Of a stretch of 64,000 nt of DNA, positions 44,366 through 54,835 are shown one piece after another; within the stretch, counting starts at the first letter, position 1; each line of letters begins with the position of its first letter. Origin of the DNA: Burkholderiaceae bacterium (GTDB lineage: Bacteria > Pseudomonadota > Gammaproteobacteria > Burkholderiales > Burkholderiaceae_C); contig JAGOPK010000008.1 in assembly GCA_017992055.1 (NCBI GenBank), positions 62,001-126,000 on the forward strand. Reading direction: 5' to 3'. The notes below the pieces were generated by a model that made no database searches, had not been told where the DNA came from, and saw nothing but the letters and a program-made list of their open reading frames with translations. Both the position numbers and the translations under genes were made by a program.

Positions 44366-45760
44366 ATGACCGTCACGCTGAAGAAACCCGCCGCCTCGGC
44401 CATCCCGCTGGTGCTCACCGACCGCGCCGGCTTTGCCACGCTGGCCCAGCGTCTGCTGAGCGCGCCCGAGCGCCAGTGGCTGGCCACCCAGGGCTTTGCC
44501 GGTGCCCCCGACAGCCTGGCCCTGCTGCCGGCCGCCGACGGCCAGCTGGCGGCGGCCTGGATCGGCGTGCGCAACACCGACGATGCGTTTGCGCTGGCCG
44601 CCGCGCCCAAGGGCCTGCCGCCGGGCCGCTACCGCCTCAGCGAGGACGGCCTGCAGATCGAGCCCGAGACCGCCGCCCTGGGCTGGAGCCTGGGCGGCTA
44701 TGCCTTCCGCCGCTACAAGCCGGCGCCGGCGGCATCGCGTGCGCTGGCCGAGCTGCAACTGCCGGCCAGCGACGGCGCACGCCGCGGCCTGGTGCTGGCC
44801 GAGGCCATCGCCGCCACCCGCGACCTGGTCAACACGCCGGCCGAGCACCTGGGCCCGGCCGAGCTGGCCCAGGCCGTGCAGCGGCTGGGCCGCAGCCATG
44901 GCGCCAAGGTGCGCCAGGTGACGGGCGAGGCGCTGCTGAAGGCCGGCTTCCCGGCCATCCATGCGGTGGGCCGGGCGGCAGCGCCCGAGCGTGCGCCGCG
45001 CCTGATCGAGCTGAACTGGGGCCAGGCCAAACACCCGAAGCTGACCCTGGTGGGCAAGGGCGTGTGCTTTGATTCCGGCGGCCTGGACATCAAGCCGGCC
45101 GACGGCATGCGCCACATGAAGAAGGACATGGGCGGCGCCGCCAATGCCCTGGGCCTGGCGCAGATGATCATGGCGCTGAAGCTGCCGGTGCAGCTGCAGC
45201 TGCTGATCCCGGCGGTGGAAAACGCCATCGCCGGCAATGCCTACCGGCCCGGCGACGTGATCCGCAGCCGCGCCGGCCTGCAGATCGAGATCGGCAACAC
45301 CGATGCCGAGGGCCGGGTGATCCTGTGCGATGCGCTGGCCTATGGCGTCGAATCCAAGCCAGAGCTGCTGATCGACCTGGCCACGCTGACCGGCGCCGCG
45401 CGCATCGCCCTCGGCGGCCAGTTGCCGGCGCTGTTCTGCCGCGACATGGGCATGGCACGCGACCTGGTCGACCGCGGCCTGGCGCTGGGCGATCCGCTGT
45501 GGCACCTGCCGCTGTGGGCGCCCTACCACGCCGGCATCGAGAGCGACGTGGCCGACATCGTCAACACCGGCCGCGGCCCGCAGGCCGGCGCCATCAATGC
45601 CGCGCTGTTCCTGGCCGACTTCGTGCCCGAGTCCCTGCCCTGGCTGCACATCGACCTGTACGCCTGGAACGATGCCAGCCGCCCCGGCTGCCCGGCCGGC
45701 GGCGAGGCCCAGACCCTGCGCACCCTGCTGGCCTGGCTGCAGCAGCGTTACGGCGGCTGA
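44366..45760 (+). CDS. M17 leucyl aminopeptidase family protein
   Basis: 464 residues. The metal and catalytic motifs are VGKGVCFDSGGLDIKP, KKDMGGAAN and NTDAEGR (Asn311-Arg317), so both metal sites and the catalytic Lys/Arg are intact. It is shorter than PepA and lacks the PepA DNA-binding N-terminal features, fitting the PepB-like/'leucyl aminopeptidase family' group. It hydrolyses N-terminal residues of cytosolic peptides. Separate from rne by 109 bases. Confidence 0.93.
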   Translation: MTVTLKKPAASAIPLVLTDRAGFATLAQRLLSAPERQWLATQGFAGAPDSLALLPAADGQLAAAWIGVRNTDDAFALAAAPKGLPPGRYRLSEDGLQIEPETAALGWSLGGYAFRRYKPAPAASRALAELQLPASDGARRGLVLAEAIAATRDLVNTPAEHLGPAELAQAVQRLGRSHGAKVRQVTGEALLKAGFPAIHAVGRAAAPERAPRLIELNWGQAKHPKLTLVGKGVCFDSGGLDIKPADGMRHMKKDMGGAANALGLAQMIMALKLPVQLQLLIPAVENAIAGNAYRPGDVIRSRAGLQIEIGNTDAEGRVILCDALAYGVESKPELLIDLATLTGAARIALGGQLPALFCRDMGMARDLVDRGLALGDPLWHLPLWAPYHAGIESDVADIVNTGRGPQAGAINAALFLADFVPESLPWLHIDLYAWNDASRPGCPAGGEAQTLRTLLAWLQQRYGG

Positions 45761-45881
45761 AGGACGACGGGGGCGGCATGCTCGGGAACACCCCGAGGAT
45801 GCAGCGGGCCCGCTGGCGCGTAACCTGCAAGTGACGTTGCCAGTCCCGCCCCACCGTTCCCCATCCAACCGGAGCCCGACC

Positions 45882-46565
45882 ATGCGCCCTGCCCGCCTGC
45901 TGAGCCTGTCCGCCCTGAGCCTGCTCGCTGTTGGCCTTCTGGCCAGCTGTGCCATGACCCCGCCCAGCGGGCCGATGGGCTTCTTCGTCACCAGTGTCGG
46001 CAGCGGCAAGGGTGGCGACCTGGGCGGCCTGGCCGGTGCCGATGCGCACTGCCAGAAGCTGGCCACCGCGGTGGGTGCCGGCGGCCGCAGCTGGCGCGCC
46101 TACCTCAGCGTGGCGCCGACCTTCGCCACCGCCAATGCGCCGGCCGTGCCGGCCATCAATGCCCGCGACCGCATCGGCAGCGGCCCCTGGTTCAATGCCA
46201 AGGGCCAGCTGATCGCTCGCGACGTGGCCGAGCTGCATGCCGGCAATGCGCTGGACAAGAGCACGGCGCTGAACGAGCGTGGCGAGACCGTCAAGGGCCG
46301 CGGCGACCAGCCCAACGAGCACGACATCCTGACCGGCTCGCGCGACGACGGCACGGCCTTCGCGCCGCAGCAGGACACGACCTGCCGCGCCTGGACCAGC
46401 AGCAGCGACGGCGCGGCCATCGTCGGCCACCACGACCGCATCGGCCCGCTGCCCGAGAACTGGGCCAAGAGCTGGAACTTCTCGCACCCCACGGTGGGCT
46501 GCAGCCCCGAGGCCCTGGTGCGCACCGGCGGCTCGGGCCGCTTCTACTGCTTCGCGGTGCAGTGA
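45882..46565 (+). CDS. Lipoprotein with lectin-like (DUF1554/endostatin-like) domain
   Basis: 227 residues. Signal peptide ending in lipobox LASC (Cys23). The mature domain begins FFVTSVGSGKGGDLGGLAGA and continues DAHCQKLA, then WRAYLS, RIGSGPWFNAKGQLIA, EHDILTGSRDDG and a C-terminal Cys-rich end (FYCFAVQ). This pattern is that of DUF1554/endostatin-like C-type-lectin folds, from memory. Ligand and role unknown. Ribosome site GGAG. A hairpin CTCGGG/CCCGAG sits upstream at 45781-45797. Convergent with nagZ. Confidence 0.75.
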   Translation: MRPARLLSLSALSLLAVGLLASCAMTPPSGPMGFFVTSVGSGKGGDLGGLAGADAHCQKLATAVGAGGRSWRAYLSVAPTFATANAPAVPAINARDRIGSGPWFNAKGQLIARDVAELHAGNALDKSTALNERGETVKGRGDQPNEHDILTGSRDDGTAFAPQQDTTCRAWTSSSDGAAIVGHHDRIGPLPENWAKSWNFSHPTVGCSPEALVRTGGSGRFYCFAVQ

Positions 46566-46587
46566 GCTGATCGCGGACGGCGGCCCG

Positions 46588-47655
46588 TCAGGGCAGCCGG
46601 TCCAGCGCGTGGCGGTACTGGGGCTGGTGCATCAGCTCGTCCCAGGGCAGGGGCGGCGTCAGCGGCAGCAGGTCCAGGCGCCGCGCCTCGCTGCTGCCAT
46701 CGGGCTGCCAGCGGCCATCGGCCAGCGCGCCGGTCAGGCCGTCCAGCAGCGCATCCACCGGCGCACCGCCGTCCACCAGCGACTGGTTGCACAGCAGCAC
46801 CAGGTCGCAGCCGGCGCCGAGTGCGGCCAGCGCGCCGGCCACCGTGCTGCCGGCGACCTTGGCGCCTTCCATGCTGAGGTCGTCGCTGAAGATCGCGCCC
46901 TGGAAGCCCAGGCGGCCGCGCAGGATGTCCTGCAGCCAGCGCCGGGAGAAGCCGGCCGGCGCCTTGTCGACCTTGGGATAGATCACATGCGCCGGCATCA
47001 CGCTGGCCAGGCTGGTGGACAGCCAGGCATAGGGCTGGGCATCGTCGGCCAGGATGTCGCGCAAGGCCCGGCGGTCCACCGGCACCTCGGTGTGGCTGTC
47101 GGCGGCGACGAAGCCGTGGCCGGGGAAGTGCTTGCCGCAGCTGGCCATGCCGGCCAGCAGCAGGCCGTGCATCAGGCTCTTGGCCAGCATGGCGACCACG
47201 CGCGCATCGCGGTGGAAGGCACGGTCGCCGATCACGCCGCTGGGGCCATGGTCCAGGTCCAGCACCGGCGTGAAGCTCAGGTCCACGCCGCAAGCGCGCA
47301 GCTCGGCCGCCAGCACATAACCTGCGGCGGTGGCGGCGTCGGTGGCGCGCAGCGCATCCTTCATCCACAGCTCGCCCAGCTGGCGCATCGCCGGCAGGTG
47401 GGTGAAGCCATCGTCGCGGAAGCGCTGCACACGCCCGCCCTCGTGGTCCACGCAGACCAGCACATCGGGACGGATGGACTTGATCTCGGCGGTCAGCGCG
47501 GTCAGCTGGGCGCGGCTGGCCCAGTTGCGCTTGAACAGGATCAGGCCGCCGGTGAGCGGATGGCGCAGGCGGTGGCGGTCGTCGCGGCTGAGTTCGGTGC
47601 CGGCGATGTCCAGCACCACGGGGGCCTGGCCGGCGGCTTCTTGTTCTTGGGTCAT
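46588..47655 (-). CDS. nagZ: Beta-N-acetylhexosaminidase NagZ
   Basis: 355 residues, single-domain GH3. KHFPGHG (175-181) holds the His of the mobile loop and [10 protein letters not shown] the nucleophile Asp. It removes N-acetylglucosamine from anhydro-muropeptides in the cytosol, part of peptidoglycan recycling. The start overlaps the acpS stop by four bases, making it the last gene of the rnc-era-recO-pdxJ-acpS run. Confidence 0.95.
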   Translation of the reverse strand: MTQEQEAAGQAPVVLDIAGTELSRDDRHRLRHPLTGGLILFKRNWASRAQLTALTAEIKSIRPDVLVCVDHEGGRVQRFRDDGFTHLPAMRQLGELWMKDALRATDAATAAGYVLAAELRACGVDLSFTPVLDLDHGPSGVIGDRAFHRDARVVAMLAKSLMHGLLLAGMASCGKHFPGHGFVAADSHTEVPVDRRALRDILADDAQPYAWLSTSLASVMPAHVIYPKVDKAPAGFSRRWLQDILRGRLGFQGAIFSDDLSMEGAKVAGSTVAGALAALGAGCDLVLLCNQSLVDGGAPVDALLDGLTGALADGRWQPDGSSEARRLDLLPLTPPLPWDELMHQPQYRHALDRLP

Positions 47656-48050
47656 GGCTTGTTCTGTTCCACCACCACGAAGCTGGCGGCGTAGTCGGTC
47701 TCGTCGGTGACGGTGACATGGGCCTGCAGGCCCCGTTGCGAAAACCAGTCGGCCAGGCCCCCGTTCAGGCGGATGTAGGGCTGGCCGCTGGGATGGTTGA
47801 GGATCTCGCAGGCGCGCCAGGTCATCGGCATGCGCATGCCCAGACCGATGGCCTTGGAAAACGCCTCCTTGGCCGAGAAGCGCGTGGCCAGATAGGCCAC
47901 GCCGCGCACCTCGGCCCGGGCGCGACGCGCGCGCCAGACCAGCAGTTCCTGCTCGCCCAGCACCTTCTCGGCAAAGCGGTCGCCGCGGCGCTGCAGCGTG
48001 GCGCGCAGGCGGCGGATGTCGCAGATGTCAGTGCCGATGCCGTAGATCAC
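47652..48050 (-). CDS. acpS: Holo-[acyl-carrier-protein] synthase AcpS
   Basis: 132 residues, GTG start overlapping the pdxJ stop (GTGA). [11 protein letters not shown] carries the Mg-binding Asp and [13 protein letters not shown] the Glu and Lys of the active site. It transfers 4'-phosphopantetheine from CoA to Ser37 of AcpP, encoded at 60808-61047. Confidence 0.95.
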   Translation of the reverse strand: MIYGIGTDICDIRRLRATLQRRGDRFAEKVLGEQELLVWRARRARAEVRGVAYLATRFSAKEAFSKAIGLGMRMPMTWRACEILNHPSGQPYIRLNGGLADWFSQRGLQAHVTVTDETDYAASFVVVEQNKP

Positions 48051-48832
48051 CGCAGGGCGCGCTGGATGCAGCGCTGGTAGTCGCGCACCGTCTCGGCCAG
48101 GCCCAGCTGCAGCGCATCGGCGATCAGCGCATGGCCGATCGACACCTCGGCCACGCCGGGCACGGCGCGCAGAAAGTCCGTCAGGTTGGCGCGGTTCAGG
48201 TCGTGGCCGGCATTCACGGCCAGGCCCGCGGCCTGGGCGGCGGCGGCGGCGGCGGCAAACTGCGCCAGCACCTCGGCCTGGCGCGGCGTGCCATGGGCGG
48301 CCGCGTAGGTTTCGGTGTAGAGCTCCACACGCTCGGCACCGGTGGCCGCCGCGCCGGCCATCTGATCGGCCTCGGGGTCCATGAACAGGCTCACGCGCAC
48401 GCCCAGGGCCTGGCATTCGGCCACCAGGGGCTGCAGGCGCTGCAGGTCGTCGGGGAAGCGCCAGCCATGGTCGCTGGTGAACTGGTCCTGGCTGTCGGGC
48501 ACGAAGGTGGCCTGCTGCGGCCTGACGGCGCGGATGAAGTCCATCAGGTTGTGGAACGGGTTGCCTTCCAGGTTGTACTCGGCCTGCGGCCAGTCGCGCA
48601 TCAGCGTGGCCAGCTCGTACACGTCGTGGGCGCGGATGTGGCGCTCGTCGGGCCGCGGATGCACGGTGATGCCCTGGGCGCCGGCCTCCAGCGCGGTGCG
48701 CGACAAGGCCACCACGTCGGGGATGCCCAGGTGGCGGGTGTTGCGCAGCAGCGCGATCTTGTTGACGTTGACCGACAGCGCGGTGCGCTCGCCGGCGCGG
48801 TGGCCGGGCTCGGGGGCGACGAGGGGATTCAT
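48047..48832 (-). CDS. pdxJ: Pyridoxine 5'-phosphate synthase PdxJ
   Basis: 261 residues, TIM barrel: [36 protein letters not shown] and the C-terminal [12 protein letters not shown] and VSIGHAL phosphate loop. Last step of de novo vitamin B6 synthesis. It has a 17-residue N-terminal extension before the conserved start. ATG overlaps the recO stop. Confidence 0.96.
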   Translation of the reverse strand: MNPLVAPEPGHRAGERTALSVNVNKIALLRNTRHLGIPDVVALSRTALEAGAQGITVHPRPDERHIRAHDVYELATLMRDWPQAEYNLEGNPFHNLMDFIRAVRPQQATFVPDSQDQFTSDHGWRFPDDLQRLQPLVAECQALGVRVSLFMDPEADQMAGAAATGAERVELYTETYAAAHGTPRQAEVLAQFAAAAAAAQAAGLAVNAGHDLNRANLTDFLRAVPGVAEVSIGHALIADALQLGLAETVRDYQRCIQRALR

Positions 48833-49620
48833 GGCGTATCGGACGAAGGCGATGGCGCGGCATCGATCAGCCGGCGCACGGCCAGCAGGGTCTGGCGCGT
48901 GCGCAGCTGGGGCGTGCCCAGATGATAGTGAAGCAGGGGCCGCAACTGGGCCTTCAGCGCCGCACCGCTGTCGCGGCAGGCCAGGCGCAGTGCGGCGCCA
49001 TTGCCGGCCTGCAGCGCCGCCGCCAGGGCCAGGCCATGCGCGCCCCGCAGGGGCAGCGGCTCGTCGGCCGCGGCGCGCACCAGGCCGGCTTCGGCCCGCA
49101 GCAGATAGCCCTGGTCCGGCTGCAGGGGCGTCTGGCGCATGGCATCCAGGTCCAGTGCCGGCAGCACGCCGGTCTCTTGCAGCAGCACCAGCTCGAAAGC
49201 GCGCAAGGTGGCCTCGTCATCGTCCACGGCCAGGGCCTGCAGCGCATCGGCATAGGCATCGAACAGCCGCCCATGCGGATCGCCGCGGGCCAGCAGCTTC
49301 TGCAACAGCTCGTTGAGGTAGAAGCCGGTGAGCAATCGCGCCGACGGCAGCACGCTGCCCTGGTGCGCATATTCGGCGCTGCGCAGCGTGACGATCTCGC
49401 TGCCCTCTTCGTCCTTGCCGCGGCCCAGCTGCACCTGCAGGCGCTGGAACGGCAGCAGCACCGAGCGCAGCTGCGAATAGGGCCGCTTGGCACCCTTGGC
49501 CACTGCGGCCACGCGGCCCTGTTCGCGCGTGAACAGGTCCAGGATCAGGCTGGTCTCGCTCCAGTCCCACTGGTGCAGCACAAAGGCATGGCCCGGCGGC
49601 TGGCCGCGAGAAACGCTCAT
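48829..49620 (-). CDS. recO: DNA repair protein RecO
   Basis: 263 residues. N-terminal OB fold ([39 protein letters not shown]) and C-terminal helical domain. It loads RecA onto SSB-coated DNA with RecR. The start MSVSRGQ overlaps the era stop (ATGA). The C-terminal zinc-finger cysteines of some RecO proteins are not present. Confidence 0.94.
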   Translation of the reverse strand: MSVSRGQPPGHAFVLHQWDWSETSLILDLFTREQGRVAAVAKGAKRPYSQLRSVLLPFQRLQVQLGRGKDEEGSEIVTLRSAEYAHQGSVLPSARLLTGFYLNELLQKLLARGDPHGRLFDAYADALQALAVDDDEATLRAFELVLLQETGVLPALDLDAMRQTPLQPDQGYLLRAEAGLVRAAADEPLPLRGAHGLALAAALQAGNGAALRLACRDSGAALKAQLRPLLHYHLGTPQLRTRQTLLAVRRLIDAAPSPSSDTP

Positions 49621-50558
49621 TCGTAGCCGTAGGAGCGCAGGTGTTCCTCGCTGTCGGCCCAGCCCGAACGCACCTTGACCCACAGCTCCAGGAACACCTT
49701 GGCGCCGGTCAGGTGCTCCAGCTCCTGGCGTGCCTCGCTGCCGATGCGCTTGAGGCGCTCGCCGCCGTCGCCGATGACCATGCCCTTGTGCGCATCGCGC
49801 TCGACGATGATGGTGGCGGCAATGCGATGGAGGTTGCCTTCTTCCTCGTACTTGTCGATGACCACGGTGGAGCTGTAGGGCAGTTCGTCGCCGGTCAGGC
49901 GGAACAGCTTCTCGCGGATCAGCTCGGCGGCCATGAAGCGGTCGCTGCGGTCGGTCAGCGCGTCCTCTTCATACATCCACGGCTGCTCGGGCAGGTAGGG
50001 CGAGACGATGTTGAACAGCCGCTCCACGTCGCCGGCCTTGGTGGCCGACATCGGCACGAACTCGGCAAAGGCATGGCGGGCCTGCATCTGCTGCAGCCAG
50101 GGCAGCAGGTCGGCGCGGCGCTGGATGGCGTCGAGCTTGTTGGCCACCAGGATCGCCGGCTTGTCGGGCGGCAGCAGGGCCAGCACCCTGGCATCGTCGG
50201 TCGTGAACTTGCCGGCCTCGACCAGGAACAGCACCAGGTCCACATCGCCCAGCACCGCCTGCACCGTGCGGTTGAGGTTGCGGTTGAGCGCGCCGCGGCC
50301 GCGGATCTCGCGCGTCTGGAAGCCCGGCGTGTCGACGAACACGAACTGCGTCGCGCCCAGCGTGCGCACGCCGGTGATGCGGTGGCGCGTGGTCTGCGCC
50401 TTGCGCGAGGTGATGCTGATCTTCTGGCCCACCAGGGCATTGAGCAGGGTGCTCTTGCCGACATTGGGCCGGCCGACGATGGCCACCAGGCCGCAGCGCT
50501 GGCCAGTGGCGTCGGCAGACGTGGCGGGAGAGGTGGCGGGAGTGGGGGATTCGGTCAT
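49617..50558 (-). CDS. era: GTPase Era
   Basis: 313 residues. G1 GRPNVGKST (29-37), G3 [10 protein letters not shown]4 NKLD and a C-terminal KH domain ([20 protein letters not shown]). It binds the 3' end of 16S rRNA and checks 30S maturation. A 20-residue Thr/Pro/Ala-rich N-terminal extension is seen. Confidence 0.96.
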   Translation of the reverse strand: MTESPTPATSPATSADATGQRCGLVAIVGRPNVGKSTLLNALVGQKISITSRKAQTTRHRITGVRTLGATQFVFVDTPGFQTREIRGRGALNRNLNRTVQAVLGDVDLVLFLVEAGKFTTDDARVLALLPPDKPAILVANKLDAIQRRADLLPWLQQMQARHAFAEFVPMSATKAGDVERLFNIVSPYLPEQPWMYEEDALTDRSDRFMAAELIREKLFRLTGDELPYSSTVVIDKYEEEGNLHRIAATIIVERDAHKGMVIGDGGERLKRIGSEARQELEHLTGAKVFLELWVKVRSGWADSEEHLRSYGYE

Positions 50559-51286
50559 GAGCGCAATGGGCCATCCGGCCGGTCGTTGGCCTTCAGGCGG
50601 GTGAGCATCAGGCGCGCGGCCTCCTGCTCGGCGGCGCGGCGCGAGCGGCCTTCACCACGGTCGGCCAGGCCCAGCATGGCCACGGCACATTCGACCTCGA
50701 AGGTCTGGGCATGGGCCTGGCCGCGTGTGGCGACGATGCGGTAGGCCGGCACCGGCAGGCGGCGCGCCTGCAGCCATTCCTGCAGCTCGGTCTTGGCATC
50801 CTTGCGCCAGCTGTCGGCCTCGGTGCCGGCGATCAGCTCGCCGAACAGCGAATGCACCAGGCGCGTGGCCGGCTCCAGGCCACCATCCAGGTAGCAGGCG
50901 CCGATGATGGCTTCCACCGCATCGGCCAGGATCGACGGCCGCTGCGCGCCGCCGCCACGGGCCTCGCCGTCGGACAGGCGCAGCACCTCGGGCAGGCCCA
51001 GCTGCAGCGCGGCGCGATGCAAGCTGTCCTCGCGCACCAGGTGGGCACGCACGCGGGTCAGGTCGCCTTCGTCCGAGCCGGAGAAGCGCTGGTACAGCAG
51101 GCTGGACACGGCCAGGTTGAGCACCGCATCGCCGAGGAATTCAAGCCGCTCGTTGTGGTCGGCGCCAAAGCTGCGGTGGGTCAGCGCACGCTGCAGCAGG
51201 CGTGCATCGCTGAAGCGGTGGCCCAGCCGCTGCTGCAGCTGCTGCAGCGACTGTTCGCGCGTTTCGGGACGGGGATCCATGGGCAT
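50555..51286 (-). CDS. rnc: Ribonuclease III
   Basis: 243 residues. The signature [15 protein letters not shown] (catalytic Glu/Asp) and the second acidic site in [16 protein letters not shown] are intact; C-terminal dsRNA-binding domain ([18 protein letters not shown]). It processes rRNA precursors. The start could be ATG 51286 or ATG 51280. Overlaps era by four bases. Confidence 0.96.
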   Translation of the reverse strand: MPMDPRPETREQSLQQLQQRLGHRFSDARLLQRALTHRSFGADHNERLEFLGDAVLNLAVSSLLYQRFSGSDEGDLTRVRAHLVREDSLHRAALQLGLPEVLRLSDGEARGGGAQRPSILADAVEAIIGACYLDGGLEPATRLVHSLFGELIAGTEADSWRKDAKTELQEWLQARRLPVPAYRIVATRGQAHAQTFEVECAVAMLGLADRGEGRSRRAAEQEAARLMLTRLKANDRPDGPLRS

Positions 51287-51347
51287 AGCCTAGCAGCGCC
51301 GGCCGCGGCGCGGCGCCAGTGCGGTCAAGCGCCGCAGCGGCCGGGGG

Positions 51348-51716
51348 TCACTTCGAGCGCCCGCTGTACTTGATCAGCAGGAACACCGGTCCGACCAGGT
51401 CGATCTCCTTCTCGTAGGCGAAGCTGATCACGACCTTGTCGTTCTCTTTGGTGATATCGAGGTCCTTGCCGGTGACCGAGGTGATGGTCTGGTCGATGTC
51501 GCGGTGCTTCTCGTAGGCGGCGCGGATGCCGGCCACGGTGGAGGCCGGCTCGGCCGCGACGCGGTCGACGATGCGCTGGATGGCATAGAACTCGGTCACC
51601 GTGGGCACGGCGCGCACCAGGATGTAGCCCACGAAGCCGACCAGGATGGCCCAGGTCATCAGCCCGATCAGCGTCAGGCCACGGACGGGTGCAGCAGCTC
51701 GGGTCGGGGACATCAT
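51348..51716 (-). CDS. DUF4845-family membrane protein
   Basis: 122 residues. One membrane helix (about 16-36) with a periplasmic domain VRAVPTVTEFYAIQRIVDRV and a closing YEKEIDLVGPVFLLIKYSG. This is the DUF4845 protein nearly always encoded between lepB and rnc in betaproteobacteria; function unknown. A pilin-like N terminus has been suggested for the family, but no prepilin peptidase site is evident. Confidence 0.9.
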   Translation of the reverse strand: MMSPTRAAAPVRGLTLIGLMTWAILVGFVGYILVRAVPTVTEFYAIQRIVDRVAAEPASTVAGIRAAYEKHRDIDQTITSVTGKDLDITKENDKVVISFAYEKEIDLVGPVFLLIKYSGRSK

Positions 51717-51738
51717 GGTGCGGGAACGTCCTTGCAGC

Positions 51739-52710
51739 TCAGTGGAAACCGCCGATGCGCTTGAGGTTGCCGAAGTTCATCCAGACGAAGAAGGCGCGGC
51801 CGACCAGGTTCTGGTCGGGCACGAAGCCCCAGTAGCGCGAGTCCTGCGAATTGTCGCGGTTGTCGCCCATCACGAAGTAGTGGCCGGCCGGCACCGTGCA
51901 GGTCACGCCCTCGGCCGAGTAGCGGCACTGGTCGCGGAACTTGTCGAAGGCCTCCATCGGCTGGTAGATCGAGGCCCGCTTGGGATCGACCAGGATGCCG
52001 TGGGCCACATTGCCCAGCTTCTCGGTGAAGCGCTGCGCATAGCGCAGGCTGTCGTCGTCGTAGTAGTCGCCCTGGGCCTCGACCGGCACCGGCTGGCCGT
52101 TGACTGTGAGCTTCTGGTTGGCATAGACGATCTGGTCGCCGGGCACGCCGACCACGCGCTTGATGTAGTCGATGCGCGTGTCCACCGGGTAGCGGAACAC
52201 CACCACGTCGCCGCGCTGCACCGCGTTGTTGTCGATGATCTTCTTGTTGATCACCGGCAGGCGGATGCCGTAGTGGTACTTGTTGACCAGGATCAGGTCA
52301 CCGACCAGCAGCGTGGGGATCATCGAGCCGGACGGGATCTTGAACGGCTCGAACAGGAAGGAACGCAGCACGAACACGACCACGATCACCGGAAACAGAC
52401 CGGCGGTCCAGTCCAGCCACCAGGGCTGCATCAGCAGCTTCTCGCGCGCGGCGGCCACGTCGCCGTCGACCTTGGCGATGCCCAGCTTCTGCAGCTCGGC
52501 GCGGCGTGCCGCGTCCTGCGTGGCCAGCGATTCGGCGGCGGCGCGGCGGCGCGGTGCAAACACGAAGCGCTCGGCCAACCAGTAGCCGGCGGTGACCACG
52601 GTCAGCACGAACAGCAGCAACGCGAAGTTGCCGATCCAGTAACCGAGGAACCAGCCGCCGAGGTAGACCGCCAGGATGCCGTACAGCACGGCGGTGAGGG
52701 TGCTCATCAT
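51739..52710 (-). CDS. lepB: Signal peptidase I
   Basis: 323 residues. Two N-terminal membrane helices (about 5-20 and 27-45), a cytosolic charged loop, another helix (about 103-118), then the periplasmic protease with KIPSGSMIPTL (Ser129) and DYIKRVVGVP (Lys184), MGDNRDNSQDSRYWG. It cleaves signal peptides from exported proteins. Start ATG 52710 or 52707 (MMSTL), about 50 bases after lepA. Confidence 0.95.
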   Translation of the reverse strand: MMSTLTAVLYGILAVYLGGWFLGYWIGNFALLLFVLTVVTAGYWLAERFVFAPRRRAAAESLATQDAARRAELQKLGIAKVDGDVAAAREKLLMQPWWLDWTAGLFPVIVVVFVLRSFLFEPFKIPSGSMIPTLLVGDLILVNKYHYGIRLPVINKKIIDNNAVQRGDVVVFRYPVDTRIDYIKRVVGVPGDQIVYANQKLTVNGQPVPVEAQGDYYDDDSLRYAQRFTEKLGNVAHGILVDPKRASIYQPMEAFDKFRDQCRYSAEGVTCTVPAGHYFVMGDNRDNSQDSRYWGFVPDQNLVGRAFFVWMNFGNLKRIGGFH

Positions 52711-52760
52711 GAAAACATCGATGCCTATCGTGGCTCTGGCTGTGACTGTGGCTGCGCTCG

Positions 52761-54569
52761 TCAATCGTCGACCTGGAGGATGGCCAGGAAGGCCTCCTGC
52801 GGCACCTCGACCGTGCCGATCTGCTTCATGCGCTTCTTGCCGGCCTTCTGCTTCTCAAGCAGCTTGCGCTTGCGGCTGATGTCACCACCATAGCATTTCG
52901 CCAGCACGTTCTTGCGCAGGGCCTTGATGTTCTCGCGGGCGATGATGTTGGCGCCGATGGCCGCCTGGATGGCCACGTCGTACATCTGGCGCGGGATCTG
53001 CTCGCGCATCTTGGCCGCCACCGCGCGGCCGCGGTACTGGCTTTGCGCGCGGTGCACGATCATGGCCAGCGGATCGACCTTGTCGCCGTTGATCAGGATG
53101 TCGACCTTGACCACGTCGGCGGCGCGGTACTCCTTGAACTCGTAGTCCATGCTGGCGTAGCCGCGGCTCACCGACTTCAGCTTGTCGAAGAAGTCCAGCA
53201 CGATCTCGGCCAGCGGCAGCTCGTAGGTCAGCATGACCTGCTTGCCGTGGTAGGCCATGTTCAGCTGCACGCCGCGCTTCTGGTTGGCCAGGGTCATCAC
53301 CGGGCCCACGCAGTCCTGCGGCATGTACAAGTGCACCGTGACGATGGGCTCGCGGATCTCGCGGATGCGGCCCACGTCGGGCATCTTGCTGGGGTTCTCG
53401 ACCTCCAGCACCTCGCCATCGTTCAGCTCCACCTCGTAGACCACGCTGGGCGCGGTGGTCACCAGGTCCTGGTCGAACTCGCGCTCCAGCCGCTCCTGCA
53501 CGATTTCCATGTGCAGCAGGCCCAGGAAGCCGCAGCGGAAGCCGAAGCCCAGCGCCTGGCTCACCTCGGGCTCGTAGCGCAGCGAGCTGTCGTTGAGCTT
53601 GAGCTTCTCCAGCGCATCGCGCAGCGAGTCGTACTCGCTGGCCTCGCTGGGATAGAGGCCGGCAAACACCTGGGGCTGGATTTCCTTGAAGCCCGGCAGG
53701 GCCTCGCTGGCCGGCCCGGCGTTGTTGGGCAGCTTCTTTTCCAGCGTCACCGTGTCGCCGACCTTGGCCGCCTGCAGCTCCTTGATGCCGGCGATCAGAA
53801 AGCCCACCTCGCCGGCACGCAGCGCCTCGCGGGCCTCGCTCTTGGGCGTGAACACGCCCAACTGCTCCAGCGGATAGACGGCATTGGTGGCCATCATGCG
53901 GATGCGGTCGCCCTTCTTGAGCTGGCCGTCCACCACGCGCACCAGCATCACCACGCCCACGTAGTTGTCGAACCAGCTGTCGATGATCATGGCCCGCGGC
54001 GGGCCGTCGGCATCGCCCTTGGGCGGCGGCATGCGCGCGATCACCGCCTCCAGGATCTCGTCGATGCCCAGGCCGGTCTTGGCGCTGCAGGGAATGGCAT
54101 CGGTGGCGTCGATGCCGATCACGTCCTCGATCTCGGCCTTGGCGTTGTCGGGATCGGCCTGCGGCAGGTCCATCTTGTTGAGCACCGGCACGACCTCGAC
54201 GCCCAGATCGAGCGCGGTGTAGCAGTTGGCCACCGTCTGCGCCTCGACGCCCTGGCTGGCATCGACCACCAGCAGCGCGCCCTCGCAGGCGCTCAAGGAC
54301 CGGCTGACCTCGTAGCTGAAGTCCACATGCCCGGGCGTGTCGATCAGGTTCAGGTTGTAGACCTGGCCGTCGCGCGCCTTGTACTGCAGGGCCGCGGTCT
54401 GGGCCTTGATGGTGATGCCGCGCTCGCGCTCGATGTCCATCGAGTCGAGCACCTGGGCCTCCATCTCGCGGTCCGACAGGCCGCCGCAGCGGTGGATCAG
54501 GCGGTCGGCCAGCGTCGACTTGCCGTGGTCGATGTGGGCGATGATGGAGAAGTTGCGGATGTGGTTCAT
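52761..54569 (-). CDS. lepA: Elongation factor 4 (LepA)
   Basis: 602 residues. G1 [10 protein letters not shown]2 RGITIKAQ, G3 DTPGHVDF, G4 NKMD. EF-G-like domains 2, 3 and 5, and the LepA-specific C-terminal domain ([20 protein letters not shown]). It remodels ribosomes and aids 30S biogenesis. No promoter is recognised in the 107 bases between it and the upstream terminator at 54677. Confidence 0.97.
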   Translation of the reverse strand: MNHIRNFSIIAHIDHGKSTLADRLIHRCGGLSDREMEAQVLDSMDIERERGITIKAQTAALQYKARDGQVYNLNLIDTPGHVDFSYEVSRSLSACEGALLVVDASQGVEAQTVANCYTALDLGVEVVPVLNKMDLPQADPDNAKAEIEDVIGIDATDAIPCSAKTGLGIDEILEAVIARMPPPKGDADGPPRAMIIDSWFDNYVGVVMLVRVVDGQLKKGDRIRMMATNAVYPLEQLGVFTPKSEAREALRAGEVGFLIAGIKELQAAKVGDTVTLEKKLPNNAGPASEALPGFKEIQPQVFAGLYPSEASEYDSLRDALEKLKLNDSSLRYEPEVSQALGFGFRCGFLGLLHMEIVQERLEREFDQDLVTTAPSVVYEVELNDGEVLEVENPSKMPDVGRIREIREPIVTVHLYMPQDCVGPVMTLANQKRGVQLNMAYHGKQVMLTYELPLAEIVLDFFDKLKSVSRGYASMDYEFKEYRAADVVKVDILINGDKVDPLAMIVHRAQSQYRGRAVAAKMREQIPRQMYDVAIQAAIGANIIARENIKALRKNVLAKCYGGDISRKRKLLEKQKAGKKRMKQIGTVEVPQEAFLAILQVDD

Positions 54570-54676
54570 GGGGTCAGGTGCGGGTGGTCCAGCGGGGGCC
54601 GGGGACCGCTGGAGCCGCTTCAGCCAGGGCCGGCCGCGTGCCGTGGCCGGGGGGCGCCGGGCGCCGCGCTGAAGCT

Positions 54677-54710
54677 AAAAAAAAGGCACGTCCAAGAGGA
54701 GACGCGCCTT
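54677..54710 (-). terminator. Rho-independent terminator between mucD and lepA
   Basis: 10-bp stem, 8-base loop and eight consecutive T on the minus strand. It ends transcription coming from the sigma-E operon or from the candidate small RNA, so lepA should have its own promoter. Confidence 0.85.
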
Positions 54711-54742
54711 CCAACAAAACGTATGGCAACTGCTTGTTGGGC
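54677..54742 (-). ncRNA. Candidate small RNA of about 65 nt with two hairpins
   Basis: On the minus strand a TACAAT -10 (54752-54747) is followed, five to seven bases on, by hairpin 1 (CCAACAA/TTGTTGG, 54740-54711) and at once by hairpin 2, a 10-bp stem (AAGGCGCGTC/GACGTGCCTT with one G-T pair, 54710-54683) and eight T. The loop of hairpin 2 reads TCCTCTTG and could pair with GAGGA-type ribosome sites. No reading frame fits. Identity unknown; the unit could instead be only a terminator for mucD. Confidence 0.55.
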
Positions 54743-54746
54743 CTTC

Positions 54747-54752
54747 ATTGTA
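54747..54752 (-). promoter_or_regulatory. Candidate -10 element of the small RNA
   Basis: TACAAT (5 of 6 to TATAAT) on the minus strand, directly before the two hairpins. A weak -35 (CTTCCA) lies 16 bases upstream. Confidence 0.45.
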
Positions 54753-54835
54753 GCCAAATCCATCCGGCTGGAAGCCGCGCCAATGCTCGCTCTCCGGCCG
54801 TTGCAGGGATCAGACAAGCGATCATCATCCACAAC

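Noticed and set aside
41233..44610. Minus-strand open frame of 1125 codons opposite rne
   Set aside because: Low-complexity shadow of the rne reading frame; no motif and no ribosome site.
45781..45797. Hairpin CTCGGG/CCCGAG after the M17 aminopeptidase gene as a terminator
   Set aside because: Only 6 bp and no T tract follows it.
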